Shown here piece after piece: positions 28,274 to 38,091 of a stretch of DNA of 64,000 nucleotides. A program made the position numbers and the translations under genes. A model generated the notes under the pieces. That model was not told where the DNA came from. It was given only the letters and a program-made list of their open reading frames with translations, and searched no databases. The stretch is from an uncultured Verrucomicrobiae bacterium. GTDB lineage: Bacteria; Verrucomicrobiota; Verrucomicrobiia; Limisphaerales; J093. How positions within the stretch are numbered: the first letter of the stretch is position 1; each line of letters starts with the position of its first letter. The stretch spans positions 1-64,000 of the forward strand of contig CALFAV010000040.1 of NCBI GenBank assembly GCA_937946835.1, in the 5' to 3' direction.

Positions 28274-29158
28274 ATGTACCCCATTCTGGAAGCCCGCTGG
28301 TTGGCGCCGGAGGTGAAACTTTTCCGGCTCCAGGCCCCGCTCATTGCCCGCAAACAAAAGCCGGGGCAGTTCGTGATCGTGCGCGTGCACGAACGCGGGG
28401 AGCGCATCCCCCTGACCATCGCCGACGCGGAGGCGGATTCGATCACGCTCATCGTTCAGGGCGTGGGCAAGACCACCAAGCTGCTCAACACCCTCGAGGC
28501 CGGCCAGCGCGTGCTCGACGTGGTGGGGCCGCTGGGCCGGCCCTCCGAGATTCACCGCTACGGCACGGCCGTGGTCATCGGCGGCGGGGTCGGCACGGCC
28601 ATCGCCTATCCCACGGCCCGGGCGTTGAAGCGCGCGGGCAACCGGGTGCTGGCCATCATCGGCGGACGCACCCGCAGCCTGGTGATCCTGGAGCGGGAAC
28701 TGCGGGGGTTTTGCGACGCGGTCCACGTCACCACGGACGACGGCTCCCACGGGGAAAAGGGCTTGGTCACCGCCCCGCTGCAACGGTTGGTGAACGGTCC
28801 GGACCGACCCGATTTCGTCCTGGCCATCGGGCCCATTCCGATGATGCGGGCGGTGGCCGAGGTCACCCGGCCCCACGGGATCAAAACGATGGTGAGCCTG
28901 AACCCGATCATGGTGGACGGCACCGGCATGTGCGGCGGTTGCCGCGTGGTGGTGGGAGGCAAAACCTTTTTCGCCTGCGTGGACGGGCCGGAGTTTGACG
29001 CCCACCAGGTGGACTTCCAAATCCTGGCCGCCCGCAACGCCATGTACCGCGAGGCCGAGCAGCGGGCCCTGGCCGAGTTCCGGGCGCAGGCCCACCCGCC
29101 CGAAGAATGTCGCCTGACCCGGGCGCACCCCGAGCTGGCGCCGCTGGCCGCTTCGTGA
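28274..29158 (+). CDS. NfnA-type ferredoxin-NADP+ reductase subunit (FAD/NAD-binding, [2Fe-2S])
   Basis: MYPILEARWLAPEVKLFRLQAPLIARKQKPGQFVIVRV...IGGGVGTAIAYPTARALK...GTGMCGGCRVVVGGKTFFACVDGPEFDAHQVDF. Confidence 0.9.
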   Translation: MYPILEARWLAPEVKLFRLQAPLIARKQKPGQFVIVRVHERGERIPLTIADAEADSITLIVQGVGKTTKLLNTLEAGQRVLDVVGPLGRPSEIHRYGTAVVIGGGVGTAIAYPTARALKRAGNRVLAIIGGRTRSLVILERELRGFCDAVHVTTDDGSHGEKGLVTAPLQRLVNGPDRPDFVLAIGPIPMMRAVAEVTRPHGIKTMVSLNPIMVDGTGMCGGCRVVVGGKTFFACVDGPEFDAHQVDFQILAARNAMYREAEQRALAEFRAQAHPPEECRLTRAHPELAPLAAS

Positions 29159-29159
29159 C

Positions 29160-30596
29160 ATGGACGCCGCCAATCCCCTCCCCCTCAAGGAACGAATGCG
29201 CCTGCCGCGCCAGCGGATGCCGGAGCAGGCGCCGGAGGCGCGCCGGGAAAATTTCGCCGAGGTCAACCTGGGCCTGGACGCCGCCCTGGCCCGCCAGGAG
29301 GCCCTGCGCTGTCTGCAATGCAAGAGCCACCAGTGCTTCACCGGTTGTCCGGTGGGGGTGAAGATCAAGGACTTTATCGCCCTGGTCCTGCGCGGGGACT
29401 ACCTGGCTGCCGCGGCCAAAATCCGGGAGGACAACGTCCTGCCGGCCATTACCGGCCGGGTGTGTCCCCAGGAGGAGCAGTGCGAGGGCCGGTGCATCCT
29501 GGGCAAAAACGGCGAGCCGCTGGCCATCGGTTACCTCGAGCGGTTCGTGGCCGATTACGAACGCCGGGTGGGCCAGGTCGGCCTGCCGGTCAAGGCCCCG
29601 CCCACCGGCAAGCGCGTGGCGGTCATCGGTTCCGGCCCGGCCGGCCTGAGTGCGGCGGGTGACCTGGTGCAGCGCGGCCACGCGGTCACGGTCCTGGAGG
29701 CGCTGCACGAGCTGGGCGGGGTGCTCATCTACGGCATCCCCGAGTTTCGCCTGCCCAAGCAAATCGTGCACGAGGAGATCGAGAACCTGCGCCGGCTGGG
29801 GGTCGAATTTCGCACCAACGTGGTGGTTGGCCGCACCGTGACGGTGGATGAACTGCTCGGCCCCGAGGGCTACCACGCCGTGTTCATCGCCACCGGGGCC
29901 GGCCTGCCGGTCTTCCTGAACATCCCCGGCGAGCACCTCTGCGGGGTGTACTCGGCCAATGAATTCCTCACCCGGGTGAATTTGATGCGGGCCAACGAAT
30001 TCCCCGCCTGGGACGAGCCGATTTACGACTGCCGCGGGCGGGACGTGGCGGTGATCGGCGGTGGCAACACCGCCATGGACGCGGTGCGCACCGCGCTGCG
30101 CCTGGGGGCGGCCACCGCCACGATCGTGTACCGCCGCTCCGAGGCGGAGATGCCGGCCCGCGTCGAGGAGATCAAGCACGCGCGCGAGGAAGGGGTGCGT
30201 TTCCTGACCCTGGCCAACCCCGTGGCCTTTCTGGGCGATGAACGGGGCTGGCTCCGGGCCATTCGTTGCCAGCGAATGGCGTTGGGCGAACCGGACGCGT
30301 CCGGTCGCCGACGTCCGCAGCCCATCCCCGATTCGGCGTTTGAAATCCCGGCGCAGGTCGCTGTCGTGGCGGTGGGCAACCGCGGCAATCCGCTGGTCCA
30401 GGCCACCACTCCCGACCTGAAGACCAATCCGCTGGGGTACATCGAAGCCGACCCCGAGACCCTGAAAACCTCCAAGCGCGGCGTGTTTGCCGGCGGGGAC
30501 ATTGTGACCGGCGGGGCCACGGTCATCCTGGCCATGGGCGCGGGTCGGCGCGCCGCGCAGGCCATTGACCGCTACCTGCGCACCGGCGAGTGGTAG
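29160..30596 (+). CDS. GltD/NfnB-type NADPH-dependent glutamate synthase small-chain-like oxidoreductase
   Basis: CLQCKSHQCFTGCPVGVKIKDFI...GRVCPQEEQCEGRCILGKNGEPLAIGYLERFVADY...VAVIGSGPAGLSAAGDL; starts 1 bp after the NfnA-like stop. Confidence 0.92.
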   Translation: MDAANPLPLKERMRLPRQRMPEQAPEARRENFAEVNLGLDAALARQEALRCLQCKSHQCFTGCPVGVKIKDFIALVLRGDYLAAAAKIREDNVLPAITGRVCPQEEQCEGRCILGKNGEPLAIGYLERFVADYERRVGQVGLPVKAPPTGKRVAVIGSGPAGLSAAGDLVQRGHAVTVLEALHELGGVLIYGIPEFRLPKQIVHEEIENLRRLGVEFRTNVVVGRTVTVDELLGPEGYHAVFIATGAGLPVFLNIPGEHLCGVYSANEFLTRVNLMRANEFPAWDEPIYDCRGRDVAVIGGGNTAMDAVRTALRLGAATATIVYRRSEAEMPARVEEIKHAREEGVRFLTLANPVAFLGDERGWLRAIRCQRMALGEPDASGRRRPQPIPDSAFEIPAQVAVVAVGNRGNPLVQATTPDLKTNPLGYIEADPETLKTSKRGVFAGGDIVTGGATVILAMGAGRRAAQAIDRYLRTGEW

Positions 30597-30656
30597 GCCC
30601 TCGCCCGGGTATCCCCGCCCGTTTCAAAAACCAGCCGCCCCACCCGCCGCGATTCT

Positions 30657-32324
30657 TCACCGCGCCGGGGCGGGCTCCGGGGCGGCGAAGCGCGCGTCCA
30701 AAAAGGCCTTGAAGCGCGCCGCCGTCTCGCCGCCAAAGCCCGGCACTGCGGCGATTTCCGCGACCGTGGCCCGCCGCAGCCGCTGCACCGAGCCGAAGCG
30801 TTTGAGCAACGCCGCCTTGCGCGCCTGGCCGATGCCGGGGAACTCATCCAGCACGCTTTCGCTGATTTTGCGCAGCCGCAGTCGGGCGTTGTAGCTGTTG
30901 GCCACGCGGTGGGCTTCGTCGCGAATGCGCTGAAGCAGCTTGATGGCCGGATGGTCCAGGCCCAGCCGCAACGGGGCGGTCTCGCCGGCGCGGTGGATTT
31001 CCTCGAACTCCTTGGCCAGGCCGATCACCGGCAGCGTCCCCAGCCCCAGTTTTTCCAACTCGGCCCGGGCGGCGTTGACCTGGCCCTTGCCGCCGTCAAT
31101 CAGGATCAGGTCCGGCAGCCGCGCCCCCGTGGGCGGGCGCGGACCCACGGCCGCGGCGTCGGTGTCCGCCCGGGCGGGCCGGCCGTTGAGGCGCGCGCGC
31201 ACGTCGTGGATCACCCGCTGCAGGTCGGCGGGGCTGGCGCGGCCGGCGTCGGTTTCCTCGCCGCGGGGGGTGCCGGTCCCGCCACCGGCCAGTTCGCTGA
31301 GCAACCGCCGGTAGCGGCGGCGAATGACCTCGGCCATGCAGGCAAAGTCGTCCTGGCCCGCGACGGTTTTGATGCGGAAGCGCCGGTAGTGCGCGCGGTC
31401 GGGCCGGCCCTGCCAGAAGCTGACCAGTGAGGCGACCTTGAGCGTGCCGCTGATGTTCGAGATGTCGAAGCCCTCGATGCGGGCGGGGGGCGCGGGCAGA
31501 CCCAGCGCCTCGGCCAGGGCGCGCAACTCGGCCTCCGGGTTCACGGCCAGCGGCAGCGAGTACGGGAGGCGCTCGAACTTTTCGGTGCGCTGGGTGGTAC
31601 GGCGCAGGTCCCGGAGCAGGTCCCGCAGTTCGGCGGCCTTCTCAAAGTTCAGCGCCGCGGCCGCCTGTTTCATCTGCGCCTCCAGCTCGGCCGCCATTTC
31701 CTCGCACCGCCCGGCGAGGAAGTCACAGGCCGCCTGCACCTGGAGCCGGTACTGCTCGGGGGTGACGTTGCCGATGCAGGGCGCGGTGCACACCCGCAGG
31801 TGGGCGTACAGGCAGTGTCGGTAATCGGCCTCGGTGGGCGTGAGGGCGCGGCAGCCGCGCAGGTTGAACTTCTGGCGCACCAGGCTCAGGGTGCGCCGCA
31901 GCGCGCCGGAGCTGGCAAACGGTCCGAAGTAGCGCGCCGCGGGATCGTTTTGCAGCCGGGTGAGCGTGAAGCGTGGAATCGGGTCGTTCAGGTTCACCTT
32001 CACCAGCAGGAAGCGCTTGTCGTCGCGGAAACTGATGTTGTAGCGGGGCCGGAACTCCTTGATCAGGCGGCCCTCAAGCAGCACGGCCTCGGCCTCGCTG
32101 CGCACCCGATGCCAGTCGAAGTCCGCAATCGCCTCGACCAGTGTGTTGAACTTGGGGTCCCAACCCCGCCGGCGCGAGGGTTGGAAGTACTGGCTCACCC
32201 GCCGGCGCAGGTCGCGGGCCTTGCCCACGTAAATCACCGTGCCCAGCCGGTCCTTCATCAGGTACACCCCGGGCTGGTGCGGCACCTGGGCCAGCTTGTC
32301 GCGGATATGGTCGCTCACGGTCAT
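30657..32324 (-). CDS. uvrC: Excinuclease ABC subunit C
   Basis: DKLAQVPHQPGVYLMKDRLGTVIYVGKARDLRRRVSQYF (GIY-YIG), UVR motif, DLILIDGGKGQVNAA, C-terminal HhH. Confidence 0.95.
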   Translation of the reverse strand: MTVSDHIRDKLAQVPHQPGVYLMKDRLGTVIYVGKARDLRRRVSQYFQPSRRRGWDPKFNTLVEAIADFDWHRVRSEAEAVLLEGRLIKEFRPRYNISFRDDKRFLLVKVNLNDPIPRFTLTRLQNDPAARYFGPFASSGALRRTLSLVRQKFNLRGCRALTPTEADYRHCLYAHLRVCTAPCIGNVTPEQYRLQVQAACDFLAGRCEEMAAELEAQMKQAAAALNFEKAAELRDLLRDLRRTTQRTEKFERLPYSLPLAVNPEAELRALAEALGLPAPPARIEGFDISNISGTLKVASLVSFWQGRPDRAHYRRFRIKTVAGQDDFACMAEVIRRRYRRLLSELAGGGTGTPRGEETDAGRASPADLQRVIHDVRARLNGRPARADTDAAAVGPRPPTGARLPDLILIDGGKGQVNAARAELEKLGLGTLPVIGLAKEFEEIHRAGETAPLRLGLDHPAIKLLQRIRDEAHRVANSYNARLRLRKISESVLDEFPGIGQARKAALLKRFGSVQRLRRATVAEIAAVPGFGGETAARFKAFLDARFAAPEPAPAR

Positions 32325-32355
32325 GGCCACGCGACGCGCCTTCCCGCGCGGCGGC

Positions 32356-32769
32356 TCACGTCCCCGGCAGGGGATGGCGCGCAAAGGCAAATTCCGCCAC
32401 CACCTCGCCGTGACGCAAGTGCCGTTGAATGATTTGCTCGAGCACCGCCGGGGTGCAGGAGTGGTACCAGACCCCTTCCGGGTACACGACCGCGATCGGG
32501 CCGTGCAGGCACACGCGCAGGCAGTTGGCCCGGGTGCGAAACACCGCCGGCTCCGGGCCGGCCAGACCCAGCTCCTTGAGCCGGCGTTTGAGGTATTCCC
32601 AGGCTTCCGCCCCGGCCTCCCGGGCGCAGCATTTGGGCTCGGAGGCCTCGGCGCACAGGAAGATGTGCCGGCGCACGTGCGCCAGCCCCAGCGCCTGCGC
32701 GGTGGCCGCCAGCGCCGGGCCGGCGGCCGGGTCGGGCACGGGCGGGGTGCAGGGCATGGACTCGGTCAT
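32356..32769 (-). CDS. (2Fe-2S) thioredoxin-like ferredoxin domain protein
   Basis: [36 protein letters not shown]...[42 protein letters not shown]. Confidence 0.88.
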   Translation of the reverse strand: MTESMPCTPPVPDPAAGPALAATAQALGLAHVRRHIFLCAEASEPKCCAREAGAEAWEYLKRRLKELGLAGPEPAVFRTRANCLRVCLHGPIAVVYPEGVWYHSCTPAVLEQIIQRHLRHGEVVAEFAFARHPLPGT

Positions 32770-32787
32770 GGCACGCGGGCGGAAAGG

Positions 32788-35304
32788 TCAGGGCTGTCGC
32801 AACGGCAGGCGGTGTTCCAGCCGACGGGTCTGGTGCGGCTCCAACGGCGGCAGCTCGGTGGGCGTGGGCGAGGTGGTTTCCTGGAGGATTGCGCGCGCCC
32901 GGGCCTGGAGAGCCTGCCAGCGCGGCCAGTCCAGGGCGGGGGCGTGGGCGATTTGCCGCAGCAGGCTGCGCCACTCGATGATGACCCGGTCAATGTCCCC
33001 CGGACCGAGCAGTTCGCCGGCCCAGGCGTGGCGGGCGGCCGGGTCCCGGTGCACGGCAGCCACGATCACCTCGGCCCCGGCCCCGTACTGGGGGGGCAGA
33101 CCATTTTCGAGGTAGCCGGGGATGGTTTGCAGGCCGTAGGCCTGATGGCAGGCCAGCGCCAGGCGTCCGCCCCAGCGATTGTCCTCGCCGCAGAAACGAA
33201 AGCCCGCCTCGAGGTTGGCCAGGTCGTAGGCCAGTTCCTCGATCGGGTAGGTGGGGTCCTCGAGCGCGGCGGCAATGGCCAGGCCGTCCCCTTGCGAAAA
33301 GAAGCTCACCACCCGGCCGCGGCGCGTGGGCCGCCCGGCGGCGTCCACCAACCCCAGGCGGCGCCAGAGCATGGCGGTGCCGCTGGCGGGGCTTAGTTGG
33401 CGGCATTGGGACGCCAGTTCGCAACCCGCGCACTCACGCGGTTCCACCTCTCGCGCGGGCGGCCGCCACAGGGCCACCCCGTGGCGGTCCACGGGCACTT
33501 TGAGCGTCAGTTCCCCAAGGTCCAGCCGCGCGGTGATGCGCTCGGGCGATTCGATGACCTGCAGCACCGGCGTGTGGCGGCGGGCGAGGCCGGCCCGAAC
33601 CAGGGGCAGAACTTTTTCGCGCCAGACCGGCAGGGGAGCGTGGCGACCATGCCAGTTGGTCAGGCGACGCAGCCACTTGGCCAATAGCACGCGGTCGCCG
33701 GGCAGGCGCTCGGCCAGGGTGAGTTGGCGGCCGTACAGCGCGTGGCCCTCGCGCTCCGCCACGACGCACAATTCGCCGCCCGAGCCGAGTTTTTCCAGGG
33801 CGCGCGGCTCGCTGAGCACCGGGCGCCGCCGCACCTCCCCCACCCCGGGGGTGGTCCCAGCCGCACCTTCATGCGCTTCCACGATCCAGATTTCCCGCAC
33901 CGGCACCTCGCGCAGCGGCGGCAGCGGTTCCCACTCGCCGCGGCTGTTGCGGATTTCGCGCAAGCGCCGGCGGACGTGGCGGGCGCGCTCGGCATCGGTT
34001 TTGAGGCCGCAGGGCGTTTCCGGGTGTTTGAGGCAGAACTCGATGCCCAGCGGGATGGGACGGCTGGTGAACAGGCGTTCCTGGACCTGCGCGGCCGCCG
34101 CGAAGGGGTCCCGGCCCTGTTCGGCGGCGGCGGCCATCAGGCCCAGGAGCGCGGCCCAGTCCACCATGCCATTGCGGGTCAGATGCTGGGCGTGGGCGTC
34201 GCACAGGCGGATTTCGTTGGCGGTGACCAAGACGTAACCGGTCTCGTCAATGCCCCGCCGCCCGGCCCGGCCGAACATTTGCAGCAGTTCATCCGGGCGG
34301 AGCGGTTGCTCGACCAGATCGCGCCGATAGGAATCGCCGGCCAGCGCCACGCTGCGGAGCGAGAAATTGATGCCGGCGGCCAGCCCCATCGTGGCCACCA
34401 CCACGCGCAGTTGTCCCGCCTTGGCCAGCGGTTCGATGACCCCCGCCCGGGCGCCGTAGCTCAGGCCGCTGTGATGGAACGCCACCCGGGCCTTGAGCAG
34501 CCGGGCCAGGTGTTCGCCCACCAGCCGGCGCTGGACCGGGGAGAGGGTCAGGGGCTGCGGGCAGGGCAATTGCCGGGCCAGTTCTTCGGCCAGCGCCTCG
34601 GCCGCCTGGCGACGCGGGGCGAAGATCAAAATGGGTCCCAGCCCCTCGGCCAGGGCCCTGGCCACCAGGCGCGGCCAGTAACCGCGGATGTCCGCGGGCA
34701 CATGGTAACTGAGCGCGGCGGGGTGGACTTCCTCCAGGGGCACCGGCCGTTCGTCCGTGCGGACGACCACCGCGTCGCGCCCCAACCGGCGCAACCATTT
34801 GGCAACGTCCTGGGGATTGGCCACACTGCCGCTGAGCAACAGCAGCCGGGTGGACGGCGGGGCCAGGGCGATGGCCAGTTCGTAGTTCAGGCCGCGGTCG
34901 GGGTCGCTGATCATCTGGTACTCGTCCACGACCAGGAGGCTGGGGCCGTCGCCGTGGATGAGCCGGTGTTTCTGCGTCTCGAGCGTGGCCACGAGCACCG
35001 GGGCGGTGAGGTTTTCGGCCAGGTCGCCGGTGGCGATGCCCACATCCCAGCCGCGGGCGCGCCACTCGGCCAGTTTGTCGTTGGCCAGGGCGCGGGTGGG
35101 CACGGTGTAGATGGCCTGGCCGCGGGGTTTGCCCTGGTTGGACCACAGCTCGAAGATCAGCGTCTTGCCGGCCCCGGTGGGGGCGTGCACCACCACGTCC
35201 CGGCCGGCCCGCAAGGCGGCCACGGCCTGCTGCTGCCACAGGTCGGGCACCAGCACCTGGTTCAGGGCGGGTGCCGTGGCGAGTTGTTCGGCCAGGGACA
35301 ACAT
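32788..35304 (-). CDS. Ski2-like DEAD/DEAH-box helicase with C-terminal Cys cluster
   Basis: VVVHAPTGAGKTLIFELWSNQGKPRGQAIYTVPTRALANDKLAEW, LLVVDEYQMI, QMFGRAGRRGIDETGYVLV; C-terminal ECAGCELASQCRQL. ATG at 35304. Confidence 0.85.
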   Translation of the reverse strand: MLSLAEQLATAPALNQVLVPDLWQQQAVAALRAGRDVVVHAPTGAGKTLIFELWSNQGKPRGQAIYTVPTRALANDKLAEWRARGWDVGIATGDLAENLTAPVLVATLETQKHRLIHGDGPSLLVVDEYQMISDPDRGLNYELAIALAPPSTRLLLLSGSVANPQDVAKWLRRLGRDAVVVRTDERPVPLEEVHPAALSYHVPADIRGYWPRLVARALAEGLGPILIFAPRRQAAEALAEELARQLPCPQPLTLSPVQRRLVGEHLARLLKARVAFHHSGLSYGARAGVIEPLAKAGQLRVVVATMGLAAGINFSLRSVALAGDSYRRDLVEQPLRPDELLQMFGRAGRRGIDETGYVLVTANEIRLCDAHAQHLTRNGMVDWAALLGLMAAAAEQGRDPFAAAAQVQERLFTSRPIPLGIEFCLKHPETPCGLKTDAERARHVRRRLREIRNSRGEWEPLPPLREVPVREIWIVEAHEGAAGTTPGVGEVRRRPVLSEPRALEKLGSGGELCVVAEREGHALYGRQLTLAERLPGDRVLLAKWLRRLTNWHGRHAPLPVWREKVLPLVRAGLARRHTPVLQVIESPERITARLDLGELTLKVPVDRHGVALWRPPAREVEPRECAGCELASQCRQLSPASGTAMLWRRLGLVDAAGRPTRRGRVVSFFSQGDGLAIAAALEDPTYPIEELAYDLANLEAGFRFCGEDNRWGGRLALACHQAYGLQTIPGYLENGLPPQYGAGAEVIVAAVHRDPAARHAWAGELLGPGDIDRVIIEWRSLLRQIAHAPALDWPRWQALQARARAILQETTSPTPTELPPLEPHQTRRLEHRLPLRQP

Positions 35305-35399
35305 GGCTGCAAAATAGCGCAGACCGGTCCGGGGGAAATGGGAAAAACTTGGTTCCGGCGCCGGGAGCCCCCCGGGCAGGGTCCGGGCCGGTGGGCTGC

Positions 35400-35525
35400 C
35401 GCCCCTGACGGCAACCGGTAGGGCGCCGCGGCGCCGGTACCGTGCTTCCGGGCGGCAAGCTGCCACCTCTGCGGCGGCCGGGTCGGCTGCCGTTACGCCA
35501 AAGCGCCGGCTTCCAGCCGGCCTGA
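35400..35525. repeat. Dispersed palindromic repeats upstream of der
   Basis: GGGCGCCGCGGCGCC-type hairpin and GCGCCGGCTTCCAGCCGGCC at 35503 (inverse of the GGCTGGAAGCCGGCG unit). Confidence 0.75.
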
Positions 35526-35612
35526 ACGCCGACCGCCGGTCGGCGCCAACGTGGGCGGAACGGTCCCTTGATTGCGCTCGCCGCGCCGACCTGCCCGCGG
35601 CAAGCTGGAAGC

Positions 35613-37118
35613 GTGTCCGGCACCGTCGCCATCGTGGGCCGACCCAACGTCGGCAAGTCCGCCCTGTTCAACCGCCTGATCGGGCGGCGCCTGGCCATTG
35701 TGCACGACCAGCCCGGGGTCACGCGGGATCGTCTCAGTGCGGAGGTCGCGTGGCGCGGGCGCACCTTCACCGTGCTGGACACCGGCGGCATCGGCCTGTT
35801 GCGGGGGGAAAAGGCGGAGGACGTCATTCTGCGCGCGGCCCTGGATCAGGTGCAGGCGGCCATCGAGGCGGCGGACGTGGTGGTCTTGGTGGTCAACGTG
35901 CAGGAGGGGCTGGTGCCGTTGGACCGCGAAGTGGCCGCGCGTCTGCGCGAGGCGGGCAAGACCGTGCTGGTGGCGGCCAACAAGGCGGACCACGCGGGCT
36001 TTGATGCCGGGTTGCCCGAGTTCGCCGAGCTGGGATTCGAGCGGGTGTTTCCCGTCTCTGCCATCCACGGGCGCGGGGTGGAGGCGCTGTTGAACGCGGT
36101 CGTGGCCCTCCTGCCGGATTCGGCGAAGCCCGCCGCCGGAGCGGACGCGGACAACATTCCCGCGGCCCCGGCACCGCTGAAGCTGGCCGTGGTGGGCCGG
36201 CCGAACGTGGGCAAATCCTCCCTGATCAACGCGCTGACCCGGTCGGCGCGGGTGATTGTCAGCCCCGTGCCCGGCACCACGCGCGATGCCGTGGACGTGC
36301 CCTTCGAGTTGGAAACCGAGGGCGGCCGCGAGCGCTACCTGCTCATTGACACCGCGGGGTTGCGCAAGGCGCGGCGGGTGCGGGATTCGATCGAGTTTTT
36401 CAGCGTCAAACGGGCGGAGGACTCGATCGAGCGCTGCGACCTGGTGCTCTTTGTCCTGGACGCCGAGGCCGGCATCCTTGAGCAGGACAAGAAAATCGCC
36501 GACAAAATCGTGGCCGCCCGCCGGGGCTGCATCGTGGTGGTCAACAAATGGGACCTGTACGCGGAGCAGGTGCGCGCGGCCCGGGAGGCCGCCCGGCGGG
36601 CCGGGGCGAAAAAGCGGCGGGCCGGCGGACCGGACCCCGACCGGATGACCCTGGCGGAGTTTGCGGCGTGGGTGCACGGCCGGTTGTTTTTCCTGGACTA
36701 CGCCCCGGTCATTTTCACCTCGGCCACGGAGGGGACGAATCTGGATCGTCTGCTCGCGGCGGTGCGGTTCGTGAGCGAACAGTGGCGGCAGCGGGTTCCC
36801 ACCGCCGTGTTGAACCGCTGCCTGCGCGACGCCATCGAGCGCCGGCAACCGGTCAGCGCCAGCGGCCGGCGGCTGAAATTCTTTTACGCCACCCAGACCG
36901 GCCAGGCCCCACCCGAGTTTCTGCTCTTTGTGAACGACCCGGCGCTGTGGTCGGATCAGTACGCGAAGTACCTGACCGACCAGATGCGGCGGGCCTTCGG
37001 GTTCGAGGGCTGTCCACTGGTCCTGCACCCACGGGCCCGTCCCCGGGAGGAACGGCCGGCAGCGGGGTCGCGTTCCCGCTCGAGGCAGCGTCGGCCAACC
37101 CGTTCGGTTCCCCGATGA
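35613..37118 (+). CDS. der: Ribosome-associated GTPase Der (two G domains, KH-like C-terminus)
   Basis: TVAIVGRPNVGKSALFNRLIGRRLAIVHDQPGVTRDR...KLAVVGRPNVGKSSLINALTRSARVIVSPVPGTTRDAVD; GTG 35613 is the likely start (ORF opens at 35568). Confidence 0.94.
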   Translation: MSGTVAIVGRPNVGKSALFNRLIGRRLAIVHDQPGVTRDRLSAEVAWRGRTFTVLDTGGIGLLRGEKAEDVILRAALDQVQAAIEAADVVVLVVNVQEGLVPLDREVAARLREAGKTVLVAANKADHAGFDAGLPEFAELGFERVFPVSAIHGRGVEALLNAVVALLPDSAKPAAGADADNIPAAPAPLKLAVVGRPNVGKSSLINALTRSARVIVSPVPGTTRDAVDVPFELETEGGRERYLLIDTAGLRKARRVRDSIEFFSVKRAEDSIERCDLVLFVLDAEAGILEQDKKIADKIVAARRGCIVVVNKWDLYAEQVRAAREAARRAGAKKRRAGGPDPDRMTLAEFAAWVHGRLFFLDYAPVIFTSATEGTNLDRLLAAVRFVSEQWRQRVPTAVLNRCLRDAIERRQPVSASGRRLKFFYATQTGQAPPEFLLFVNDPALWSDQYAKYLTDQMRRAFGFEGCPLVLHPRARPREERPAAGSRSRSRQRRPTRSVPR

Positions 37119-37912
37119 AACTGCCCGCCGATTACCACCTGCACACCCCGCTGTGCCGCCATGCGAGGGGCGAACCGACCGAGTACGCGGCCCGGGCACG
37201 TGAATTGGGCTTGGAGGAAATCGGTTTTTCCGACCACAGCCCGATGTCCCGGGAGGATTTCGACGATTGGCGAATGCGGGCGGACCAGTTGGATGAGTAC
37301 GTCGCAAAGGTGGCCCGGGCGCGCCGCGAGCATCCCGCGCTGCGGATCAAGCTCGCCCTGGAGGTGGATTACCTGCCCGGACAGGAAGCCTGGATTCGCG
37401 AGCTGGCGGCGCGGCATCCCTGGGATTACCTCATCGGCTCGGTGCACTACCTGGGTGACTGGGACATTGACAACCCCAAGAAGCTGTCCCGCTGGCGGGA
37501 ACACGACCCGGCGGAGGTCTGGCGCGCGTACTGCGAGCGACTCACGCGGGCGGCGGCGGCGGGGTTGTTCGACATCATCGGCCATGCGGACCTGGCCAAG
37601 AAGTTTGCCATCTACCCGGTCGCGGATCCCACCGGCTGGTTCGGTCCCTTTCTGGCCGCGGCGCGCGAAGCCGGCGTGGCCCTGGAGTTGAACACCGCCG
37701 GCTTGCGCAAGGAGTGTCGCGAGATTTACCCCAGCCGCGCGATATTGGCCGCCGCCTTTGCGCAAGACGTGCCCATCACCTTCGGCTCGGATGCGCACGC
37801 GCCGGAGGAGGTGGGAGCGGATTTCGACCGTGCCCTGGCGCTGGCCCGCAGCGTGGGGTACACGCGCTGGGTGCGCTTCACGCAGCGGCAGCGTGAGGTG
37901 GTGGCGCTGTAG
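37115..37912 (+). CDS. PHP-domain histidinol-phosphatase (HisJ-type)
   Basis: MKLPADYHLHTPLCRHARGEPTEYAARARELGLEEIGFSDHSPM...GSVHYLGDWDIDNPK...IIGHADLAKKF; ATGA overlap with der. Confidence 0.88.
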   Translation: MKLPADYHLHTPLCRHARGEPTEYAARARELGLEEIGFSDHSPMSREDFDDWRMRADQLDEYVAKVARARREHPALRIKLALEVDYLPGQEAWIRELAARHPWDYLIGSVHYLGDWDIDNPKKLSRWREHDPAEVWRAYCERLTRAAAAGLFDIIGHADLAKKFAIYPVADPTGWFGPFLAAAREAGVALELNTAGLRKECREIYPSRAILAAAFAQDVPITFGSDAHAPEEVGADFDRALALARSVGYTRWVRFTQRQREVVAL

Positions 37913-37923
37913 TGCGGGACCCG

Positions 37924-38085
37924 GCAGGCTGCAAGCCGGCACCTGCGCCCACCGGCGGGAAGCCGGCGCTCCGGGGTAGCGGCAGCCAGGATCGCTGCCG
38001 TGGAGGGCGGCAACCTGCCGCTCGGAAGTGCGGTGCCGGCGCCGCGGCACCCTACCGGGGGAGGGCCGCGCTGCGCCGCGGCCAC
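37924..38085. repeat. Dispersed palindromic repeats
   Basis: CAGGCTGCAAGCCGGCACC, CCGGCGGGAAGCCGGCGCTCCGGGGTAGCGGCAGCC at ~37952, GAGGGCCGCGCTGCGCCGCGGCC at ~38063. Confidence 0.8.
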
Positions 38086-38091
38086 GCCCGG

